Below the pieces are notes generated by a model. It made no database searches. It had not been told where the DNA came from and worked only from the letters and a program-made list of their open reading frames with translations. From Petunia secreta (Eukaryota; Streptophyta; Magnoliopsida; Solanales; Solanaceae): a stretch of DNA of 64,000 nucleotides. A program made the position numbers and the translations under genes. Each line of letters starts with the position of its first letter. Positions within the stretch are counted from its first letter, which is position 1. Of this stretch, positions 55,192 through 64,000 are shown in pieces. The DNA lies in contig JARKIP010000049.1 of assembly GCA_029990175.1 (NCBI GenBank), positions 9,588,001 to 9,652,000 on the forward strand. Reading direction: 5' to 3'.

Positions 55192-55930
55192 AATCGAGGT
55201 AAATATTCCTTGGTCATTTAAAATTTACCCACAATCTCGAGCCTAAAAACTCTCCTAGGGCTTCGGTCGAAATGTACTAACTTGCTCCTCGTTTCGTTTT
55301 GCTTGACCTTTTCAGGAAGCGGATAAAACGATCTCCAGTGCTCGGATCTTCATCAAGATTCAAACCCGAATACTGGGGGGAGTAAGAGGCCGGTTTCAAC
55401 CGAGGTCGACACTGAGCCTCCCAACCGAAGTCTATCTATTCAGCAACCGGGGACTGACAGCCAGGAAATAGATTAGTACTTTGTAATTACGCCCGATAGT
55501 GGCATGTTATCGATTTATTTTCCACGCCTTATTTTTACTTCGACTAAGGCCTTATGTAAAAGCCGATTCCAGCTCGTTGTTATCATCAATGAAATAAACT
55601 TGATTCAAAATCTCTTTGTTTCTATGATCTTGCACGCCGAAGTTGCACTTTAAATGTATCGACTCGAGAGCGAGATGTTGTTCTAAGTTTTCATCGGTTT
55701 TATTTGATTAAGTCTTGAAAGCAAATTACTTTACGTGTTCGGCTCAAAGTCTCTCGAGAGGCAATACAAAAGCTAACACTAAGACAAAAAATAAGAAATC
55801 ATTCTATAGAAAAACCCAAGGGCTATGAAATTGTTCACATCAAAACAAAAGACCCGAAGGCCCAAGTCATATACATCAAAAATCCCGAAGGCTTACATCA
55901 GAAAGTAAAGAAGAAGTGAAAACAGGAAAT
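55192..55930. other. T2 spacer between pol and antisense ORF
   Basis: No gene. It holds the convergent 3' ends of pol (plus) and the antisense ORF (minus); AATGAAATAAAC near 55588 could serve as a plus-strand poly(A) signal. Confidence 0.45.
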
Positions 55931-56944
55931 CTAGGCCTCGGGACCATCATCTCCCTCCTCGGAGACCCTCTCATCGATATCCTCATCACCTTCGTCATCT
56001 TCTTCTTCATCATCTTCGGCATCCTCCTCGCCCGAACCTTCACTTGAAGGGAGATCATCAATGATGGCTTGAGCTTTGGCTGCCTTGTCTTCAGCCTTGG
56101 AAATTTCTTCCTCCAAGTTGAGCTCGCCGGTGCGACATTGCTTGAGAAGCCTTAGCCGAGATTCGATAACTAACCAGCGCTTATCCAACTCCGCCCTCTT
56201 GGCCCTGATCCTATCCCTACTTTTGCGATCATCAATCTCCTCCCGAAGCGATTTAACTTCGGCTTCAAGAGTTGGAAGCCTAGAGTTTTCGCCTTCTAGC
56301 CTCTGAATGTGAAGCGCATGGTTTCTTATCTGCTCATGGTGCTTCTTGGCCATTTCTTCAAATTTACCCCTAGCTTGGGCTAACTCTGAATTGAGCCTTG
56401 CGACTTCGGCTTCTAGCCTCGCGCGCTCAGCTTGGAAACCATCACCGAGGGCTTGAATCTTCGCTTCGGAAGCAGCCTCAGATTCGCACAAGTCGGAGCA
56501 AGACTTGGACAACTTAGCTTTCAACTCAGCTATTTGTGCATTGAAGCTGTCCCTTTGCCTGTACCAAGCACGAGCAACGCGCTGAACCTCTTCATTCCTC
56601 GAGGTTTCAAGCTCAATGGCTCTCAACGACAGAACGAAGTCCTAAACAAAAATTATCAAAGAATCAATACAAGCAAACAACCGAGGACGGAGGTAAAATC
56701 AAAGATGACAAGACTTACCCTGAGCGCATTGGCAGCAAGGGTGCTGACTAGCTGAGCTGGAGGAAACTGCTGCACGACGGCGTCCTCTGTTGGACCGAGC
56801 AAAGGCATAAGCCCCAGAATGTCACTTCGGGTGCTCGCCAACAGGTTCGAGGAGGTTGATACCTCGAGCTTCCGCAAGGATTCCACTGAGGATGAAAGCC
56901 TCGCAGGTTCAGATTGCGTCCTAACAACGCCGACCTCTGCCTCT
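55931..56944 (-). pseudogene. T2 antisense ORF, coiled-coil C-terminal part with an intron
   Basis: The minus strand is open from the CACTA-type end at 56944 to 56719 (TRSDILGLMPLLGPTEDAVV), then a 77-bp intron (56718-56642; CAGG/GTAAGT and TTTGTTTAG/GAC) joins in phase 0 to 56641-55931. The second exon gives about 236 codons: a long coiled coil (AQIAELKAKLSKS, then ARLEAEVARLNSEL, then EVKSLREEIDD) and a very acidic tail with EDAEDDEEEDDEGDED. This is the typical end of the antisense protein of Tat elements. The upstream part of the gene is missing to the right, where other sequence begins. Function unknown. Confidence 0.75.
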
Positions 56945-57480
56945 CACTACAACAATCTGCATCTATAGCTATGAAATACATCGTAGCTAAATATAAAAAT
57001 TCTCGTGGCTAAACTCTTTAGCCACAATTTTTTTTTTCCGTAGCATTCGTAGCTAAAGGTGGGGTGGCTAAAAGTTAGCTAAAAACTTTACATGCTCCGT
57101 GGCTAAGAACTAGTACTTATTGCCACAAAAAAATTATGTTGTAGCTATAATGGTAAGAGCTATTTGCCATGAAAAACATCAATCGGAGCAATAAATTTTA
57201 TTCTTTTGCTACAACAAATCTTATCTATAGCTATCTTAAATATTGTAGCCACAAGTTGATATATCGTGGCACGAGATTTAATTTATTAGCACAAAATATA
57301 AATACGTAGCTATATAGTTGGTGTTATCATCTATGTTTAGCTACAAATCAAAATTTAGTAGCTACAAATTACTCCTAAATCCAAAATTCTTTTATTATAT
57401 TTAATTTTTTACATTTACGTTTAGCTATGAATCAGAATTTCATAGCTAAAAATTACTTCTAAATTCGTGAAATTTTATGA
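56945..57480. mobile_element. CACTA-type end and subterminal repeats (partner end not found)
   Basis: CACTACAACAA at 56945 breaks the antisense ORF of T2. The next 500 bp hold many units of the type CGTAGCTAAA, GTGGCTAAA and TAGCTACAAA in both orientations, as in CACTA subterminal regions. I cannot find a matching ...TTGTAGTG end downstream in the window, so the element is truncated or rearranged. Confidence 0.6.
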
Positions 57481-59190
57481 TATTTAAATTTTTTAGATGA
57501 AAAACCTGATTTATTAAATAAATGAACATAAATTTTTTACCATTGGTATATTTTACACCTATTTAAATATTTTCAAATTTTTCACAACCTTACATACTGA
57601 AAAATATATCAAAACTAATAAAATAATAACCTTTAAATATAATTTTAATCACACAAAGTAACATTGAATATTATTCAAAAGCAAATCTCAAAATACATGA
57701 TCAAAAGTCATTGCCTCCACATTACATAAGTTTTTGTACAACACAAATAACAAAGTATGAAAAAGAAAACTAGCTAATATAACTTTTGTAGCTGCCAACC
57801 AATTATATTCCTGCATCAAATGATCAAGTAGGCTCATTATGTATCCTGTAAATTCCAAAGAAACAATCAACATGACCACGCAGTAAATTCGAGATAAAGT
57901 TTTATATAATGATACAAATTTGATTGGGAAGAAAACTATTAATCATATAAAAGGAGAGAAGACGAATCGCACATACAAAGATAAATTATCAAAGTAAGAG
58001 AATAATTTAACAACGAACAAATGAGAACTAAAAAGCAACAATTAAGTAAATGAGTAATAGAAAGTAATTAAATAGATCTTTGTCAAAAGCTTCTTCAAAT
58101 ACCTTCTTCCTAATGATAATGGTATTTGCCGAACTATGGCTCCCTGGCAAAATAATCTTTAACCTTTTCAAATTTACACGCATTGTTTAGCAAAAAGAAA
58201 AACAATTCAAATTTTCAGAATATAATTCAAAAAGTTGCCAAAATATAATCTGAAAAATTGAACCATACCTTCAAGTCAAGCAGACGTAACGAGTTAAAAA
58301 ATCTTATCATATAAAGATATTAATATACCTGAAAAAAATTGAGATAACAATAACAAAATAAAACTACTATCCATGGATTAAAAAACGTTGAATGAAAGAA
58401 TCAATATAGTATATATATTTTGCAATTCTACATATTGTATAAACCTTAGACACAACTGTACATATATATTTTCTTATGTGAATACAAGTATATTTTAGTT
58501 TATGGAATTAAAAAAATACAGTGTACATGAATACATAAAAATAAAGGTTAAATCAGTGAAAATTATAAAAATAAAGACTAAAGTAGATATGAATTTACAC
58601 AATCAATGTTTTGTGAGAGAGAATGGAAGGAAATTTTGTTCTTACTTCTATAGAATAATATTGATGATGATGATGGATGAAGAATTGGTAACGCAAGAGG
58701 AGAAGTAACTGACACCTAAGAGGGAGAAAGAAATTTTAGGTTTTGGGGTTGGATTGATGTGGTTTATTTAATATATATTATCCTTCTTTCTACAAACTTG
58801 CCTATAATTTGTATGTAAGAATATAACTAAGAGCATTAAAGGCATAAATATATATTCTAGCTAAGTAAAATAGAAAAATAATGTCACTTTCAAATATAAT
58901 TGCATGAAATATAGATAATAATAAATATACTTTCTTGAATTATTTTTCTTATCTAAGCGAAAAATAAAAATTTTAAAATCCCTAAATTTCCTTTAAATTG
59001 CAATATGAAGCTGAAAAATAGTTTCTTCCTTCTCTCTTGAAAAAAAAATGGAAATATAAAAATAGATAAATATTATAATTTTATAATTTTAAATATTTTT
59101 GAAAATAAAAATATATGAAAGACATAACTATTTTTTTCTAGGGATGATGACTATAATTTCGTACATATTTTTATTACTATGAAATTCACA
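57481..59190. other. AT-rich DNA, perhaps interior of the truncated CACTA element
   Basis: No supportable gene. A 63-codon minus-strand ORF (57688-57879) and a 68-codon plus-strand ORF (58502-58708) have no recognisable motif. Confidence 0.35.
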
Positions 59191-59207
59191 AATAACACTC
59201 TTATTTT

Positions 59208-59429
59208 TTTTTTTTTGGTAACTATCAGAATTTTATTACCAACTTAAGAAAATCAGTTCAATACAAAAACAAAAAGAGGCCTCCAAGTCTGGGCATCCCC
59301 AGCTGAGAGTAATTCATCTATTACTACTCCTACTCTACTACTCTACTCCTGGCTCCTTGGGTAATAATCAAGCGCTTGTAGCTTCCTTCGCAGCTTTGGC
59401 TTCATGGTACATCTATAGAACACCTCTTG
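59208..59429 (-). mobile_element. Short poly(A) retroposon with 17-bp target duplication
   Basis: AATAACACTCTTATTTT occurs at 59191-59207 and again at 59430-59446. Between them lies a 222-bp segment that ends, on the minus strand, in a poly(A) tail (59216-59208). The body on the minus strand finishes TTGGTAATAAAATTCTGATA before the tail, like an mRNA or LINE 3' end. It has no tRNA-like start, so a 5'-truncated LINE or a retroposed transcript end is more likely than a tRNA-SINE. Confidence 0.8.
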
Positions 59430-59446
59430 AATAACACTCTTATTTT

Positions 59447-60113
59447 AAGCTATAGTATTACTAGTTTAGTTAAATCCTGCTCATTCAATTTTAATAAATA
59501 ATTTTATATATTATGAGTCAAAAGAGAGCACTAATCTTATTAAAACTTGTTGAAATGATTCCAACTAACTTGAGATAGAAGTACAGTAGTAGTTCTTATA
59601 CTAGTTAATTGGATTGATGATAATTATAATCGATTAAAAAATAGTAGTAGCAATACCTTCAATAATATTTATGATCATTTGTACTGGATATAATTAAGGG
59701 AAAATAACGGTATGTATCTATATTTAGACAACTCTATATATTTTTTTAGCCTCCTTTTTTCAAGATAATCCTAAATAAACTTTTAGCCCACCTCCTTTAT
59801 TTTTTGTAGCCACTATGGTGTTTTAGGGTTTACCTTCTTCTTCTTCCCTTCTCTTTCATCACCACCGCCGCCCTTCCTCATACCACCACTCTCCGACCGC
59901 CACCCCACATCCTGCCTCCCCCATCCCAGATCTGCAGTCCCTGTCACTGCTGATGCACCGTCAACTTCACCGTCCTCCGCTTCTCCCTGTCGTCGTCTTG
60001 CCGGCGCCATAGAAATCGCCACCGCCAAAGAAATCTCCATTGCCAGATCTGTAGCTCCACACTGACGCCGGATGTGTTCTGTAACATCGAAGGTGAAGGT
60101 TGTGTTTGCCAAC
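59447..60113. other. Spacer, no gene called
   Basis: AT-rich to 59800, then a GC-richer stretch with a 124-codon minus-strand ORF (59813-60187) that is low in complexity (repeated GGM, GGG and basic residues). I do not recognise it and do not call it a gene. Confidence 0.35.
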
Positions 60114-60265
60114 GAGGGTGGCTTCCACTGGCGAAGTTCTATTTGGTCTGAGGAGTCAGTCCCGCCGGCGAGGGTCAATACCTCCAACAGAGGGTGGCTT
60201 CCACTGGTGAAGTTCTATTTGGTCTGAGGAGTCAGTCCCGCCGGTGAGGGTCAATACCTCCAACA
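60114..60265. repeat. 76-bp tandem duplication
   Basis: Two copies, 60114-60189 and 60190-60265, starting GAGGGTGGCTTCCACTGG; they differ at about three sites (GGCG/GGTG). No motif explains it. Confidence 0.85.
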
Positions 60266-60277
60266 GAGGGTCTACTT

Positions 60278-61077
60278 TAGGAGTGTGCAAAACCGAACCG
60301 ATACCGATAGCCGAACCGCTACCGCTACCGATAAGCATAATGGTGTCAGTATAACGGTTATTGGTTCGGTAATGGTATTGATTTCTAATACCGATAAGAT
60401 ATCAGTACGGTAACGGTTTCTATATATCACCGTACCGATAACCGATAAGATATTTTTATAATTTTTATATAATTTATTTTATTTATTATTAGTATATTAA
60501 GTCTTTTAAATTTTAATTTAAAACTTTAATTTATTGGTTATACTTAAACTATTATTATTAATAGTGGTTATTAATCAATACTTATTACACTTTAATTATA
60601 GGAACTGGCCCATTTTAGAATTGATTTTGCAAGTCATAGATCAGTCATTAGTGGGTAAAAAATGTCTCTACCGATTTTCAAGAAACAAGTGCAATTGAAA
60701 TATTCACATTAGTGTTCAAGTACACACAACATCATAGTAGAAGGCTAGATTCCTTCGTTTGTAATCTTGAATGTCCAACAATTCCACATCAAAAACTTCA
60801 AACTGTTTTGAGCTAAAAAAACGTTGAAGGCCAACCTCTTGATTTTTTAATGAGATATGTTAGCTATTGACAACCAACTATCAAGAATTCGCGCATTATT
60901 TCGGTGGTACAAGTAATATCGGTTACCGAATCGTTAACTACCGAACTGTAGCTACCGATAACTGATAACCAATAGCTTATCGGTACGGTATTGGTTTTAC
61001 ACAATCACATACCGTTAACCGATATACCATTACCGATAAGCTCAAACCCAAACCGTACCGCCTCATGAACACCCCTA
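60278..61077. mobile_element. hAT-like MITE, about 800 bp
   Basis: The terminal inverted repeats are TAGGAGTGTGCA and, from the right, TAGGGGTGTTCA. The flanking 8-bp duplications GTCTACTT (60270-60277) and GCCTACTT (61078-61085) differ by one base. Subterminal regions hold many ACCGATA/ACCGAAC units in both orientations. There is no transposase ORF. Eight-base duplications and the termini suit the hAT superfamily. Confidence 0.72.
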
Positions 61078-61085
61078 GCCTACTT

Positions 61086-61967
61086 CGCACAGCTCTTGCT
61101 TAGATTTTACCCCCTTTTAAATTTTTTTATTTATTATTCTAAATGAATACACAATCTATTCTGTATACCGTGCAATAAAAGTATGTATACACAAAAAATA
61201 ACTGAAAAAAGTGCGTGTACATATTGTGTATACCCAATAAATCTGAGTGTATACACTATATTTTTTTGGTGTATCCATTGTGAATATGTGAAGATACCAT
61301 TTGTACATGTGTGCTATCATTTGTACACACTTTGTATTCATTTTTGTGAATACTAGCTATAAAAAGTAAAGGCTAGTCAAAAGTAAGAGGAGGGAGTTGA
61401 ATAATTGTTTTAGTAATTCTCCCTATAATTAATGATAAATGTAATTAGAATTAAGTATATAATATTTTATTCTTTGTAATTTGTTATATATATTCGATTT
61501 CGATTATATATAATCACATATCTACCTAGATAATATTAGAACTTACGAGTATTAACTAATTTAAACTGATTTTTGATACAATAGATAGCTTTGTTGTATA
61601 TCCTTATATCTACCATATAAAATGATTAGTTTTTTTAGTAATACTTAATAATATCGGAATTACTTAATTGTTCCATAAAACAACTAGCACTAATTAACAA
61701 AAGAAAGACAGTCTCTTTTCCTGTATACAGATTGTATAATCTTCTCAATTCAATGTGTAATCATATGTTCACTAATTAAATATTAAAATATTAATAAATT
61801 TTTCTATAATTTTGGTATTTAAAATAATTTTCCTAGCTAACAAAACTATAAGATATAATTTTTCTATTAAAACTAAATAATAATTTAGTATGGTTGCTTC
61901 CAAGTTATTAATAGAAAATATATTATATTGTTATTCATTTAAATAAGTGTTAGTTACAAGTTACAAT
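61086..61967. other. AT-rich spacer
   Basis: No gene seen. The part 61150-61340 is rich in TGTATACAC-like and TGTACA-like words, without clear period. Confidence 0.4.
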
Positions 61968-64000
61968 TGTTGACACCCAATTTAGTCCAGGAAAATTTAA
62001 TTAAATATCTAATTATTTAATTAAAGGAGAATTTTGAAAATTAAATGTAATGGATTAATTTCTGAGGAAAAAGCCAAATTTTGCAACGCGTAGCCTAATT
62101 TCTTACCTACCCGCGCAACCCTTTTTATTTAATCAATTATCCTAGAAGGGGTTAAATTCATTCCTATAATTTAAAATCAGCCTATGCACGCAATTATTTC
62201 ATTTTACCTAAATTGTCCTAAATGAAGGTTAAAATCGCGCATAGCCCTAAATCCCAGCTTATTTACGCAAAAAATACATATACATTACATACAACACCCC
62301 CACCCCTTTACAGAAAATCCCCAATTCAGTCGACCCAAACCCGTTTCCCCAACCCTAGACCCGCGATCCAAGCCATTTCCCCCCAAAATTTTTGCCTTAA
62401 TCAGTCCAAATTCGTACTCTATGGTCCCCCCCCCCCCCCCCCCACCCCTTATCATCTCTCTAGTACGAGGTATCGATCGTAGCTGTTCATTTTTTTGAAC
62501 GAGAATCAATCTGAACCGTGAGATATCGTAACGTCTATTTTCTCTTTGAATCAGGGTGAAAGTAGTACAATCCAAGAGGATTATACTATTTTGACCTTGG
62601 TTTCAAAGGGGAAAAGCAAATGGAGTAAGGATCGGCTTGGAATTTCAAGAGGAATCCGAAAATCCTAAAGTGGAGGTATAAAATCTTACTTTTGTTCATT
62701 TTAGGAAGGGGGTTCCAGTTTTTTAGAGGCACACCTAGAGGCTAAAATTCTAAAAAAAAAAAAAAAAAAACAGCAGCATAAACATATATGAACATTTTTT
62801 CTCAGTTTTTCTAAAAAGACATAGTGATTACTTGTTTTCTGTTCGATTTGTGTCGTCGCTTCGCCTTTCAAGTCGTCGACAACTTTGTTCGAGTCATTGC
62901 CCTTGCTCGCGTCGACTTTATTCGAGTCGTTTGGTCGAGTCGCGTATTCTTCGAAACCACGCCTTAGCTCACTGCCCCGCACTAGGTAATAACCCATTTC
63001 CCTTTGTTATTTTCAGTCTTTGCATCTTTATTTCATTTATGCTTTGTTAACTTGTTTGAAATCATGATGTGAATCAGTACCTGTGGCTTAAGTTGATGAG
63101 TTTGTTAATAGAGCTGTTAGTAAACTACAGTTTTCCTGGTTAGAATGCATAAAGGTCGATCCATCTCTGGTTTTGTTTAGCTTATTCCCTTCTGATCTTG
63201 TTCCTAAGCTCTGCTAAATCTGCTCAGGTTATTGTATTTCAGTTCTTGTGTGGGTTGTGTGTGTTTAAAATGTATGATGAGTTCTAGTTTGTTTGACAAG
63301 AGTAATGAATCAGTTTTTGTTCCTCAGTAGCAGTTTGTCTTGATCATTAATGCATGTTCCTTGTTTTGTTCCTGTGAGACGAGGGAAGTGTTCTGGGAGC
63401 CATAGGAGTGTGTAGGTGTGGATCCTGGAATTGTGTTAGGAGTTGAAGAGGTTTTTAGGTGGTATTGCAGGTTAATAGAGGGCCTACGGGAATCTGCAGG
63501 TTGAAGAAGTTGTAGCATGGATTCTGTTTCTTGTTGCAGGTAGTTGGTTTGGCTCAGGTGGTTTGAAGGAGCTGGTAGGAGTTTTTTTTTCTTCCTGTGT
63601 GCAGGTGTGAGAGATGAGGGAGAAGGGTCTGTGAGCTTGTGTAGAGTTGTTTAGGTTGGTTTGGGGAGGTATAAGGTGGATATTGAGGTGTTTAAAAGGT
63701 GCTTAGGCTGCAATTCATCCCTGCATCTTTCTGCTTAGATTTCTGGTTGCCTAGAGTTCTATTTGAAAGCTGAAAAGGAGGTGTAAGGTAGGCTTTTTGG
63801 TCTGCAGGTTAGTAGTAGCAGTTCTGCTTTATATAGTTGTTTGTAAGTAGTGTGAGGTGGTCCTTTGCCTCTGTCTGGATCTTTGCTCTGTGAGTTTCTA
63901 GAGAGAGTGAGGTTGTGTCTGATTTCCTCTCTGTCAAGAGGGAATAAGGTGAAATCTTAGTTCTTCCTAGGTTGAATTCCAGGAAAAAAAAAAAACCTGA
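61968..64000 (+). mobile_element. Long LTR (partial), related to the tandem element
   Basis: It starts TGTTGACACCCAATTT, as LTRs A-C do on the minus strand (TGTTGACACYCAATTTCG), and the first 250 bp follow the same order of AT-rich and CCCGYGCAAC-like words. A C-run lies near 62427-62443 and an A-run near 62752-62770. From 63050 on it has the T/G-rich style of the middle of LTRs A-C. It continues past the window, so end and internal region are not seen. ORFs in it show no domain. Confidence 0.6.

Noticed and set aside
57688..57879. 63-codon minus-strand ORF with hydrophobic segments
   Set aside because: Short, AT-rich context, no family pattern; probably chance or a decayed exon of the truncated CACTA element.
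59813..60187. 124-codon minus-strand ORF
   Set aside because: Low-complexity composition, overlaps a tandem duplication, no recognisable family.

Overview
The window looks like repeat-dense nuclear DNA of a large-genome flowering plant. A solanaceous eudicot is the best guess, based on the style of the LTR retrotransposons, the antisense coiled-coil ORFs and the CACTA elements; this is recognition by eye, not a search. I can support only one cellular protein gene, an intronless NAC-domain transcription factor on the minus strand (10021-11211). Nearly everything else is nested transposable elements.

Layout. 1-5352 is the 3' part of a plus-oriented Ty3/gypsy Tat-lineage element (T1): a broken antisense ORF and the 3' LTR. 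A 3.55-kb solo LTR (388-3939, target duplication GGGTT) sits in that ORF. 5353-11321 is the NAC locus; a 3.6-kb CACTA transposon (6414-10029, target duplication ATA) has inserted into its last codons and carries its own spliced minus-strand gene. 12541-15650 and 54048-56944 are the two halves of a second decayed Tat element (T2: gag C-terminus, protease, RT, two RNase H domains, integrase, antisense ORF). It was split by a 38.4-kb minus-oriented insertion (15651-54047, target duplication TTTAT).

That insertion is the main structure. It reads LTR-internal-LTR-internal-LTR, three LTRs of about 4.17 kb and two internal regions of about 8.8 kb, with a single outer target duplication: a tandem retrotransposon sharing its middle LTR. 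Each internal region holds a tRNA-Arg type primer site, an ORF1 resembling DUF7745 proteins, two different gag-like ORFs, 30-bp hairpin arrays and a polypurine tract, but no pol. The middle LTR was later hit by an 8.28-kb gypsy element (30239-38516, target duplication ATGGA) with near-identical 2571-bp LTRs and only a gag relic inside.

56945-61967 has an unpaired CACTA-type end, AT-rich DNA, a short poly(A) retroposon with a 17-bp target duplication (59208-59429), a 76-bp tandem duplication and an 800-bp hAT-like MITE (60278-61077). From 61968 to the end lies a long LTR, in plus orientation, related to those of the tandem element.

What may be new: a small covarying stem-loop (arms CTACRTA / TRYGTAG) that recurs in the sense strand of the tandem element and in the NAC 3' region; a primer-site-like decamer kept inside the LTR end of two families; and the pol-less double-gag design of the tandem element. 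All coordinates of repeats and splice sites were read by hand.
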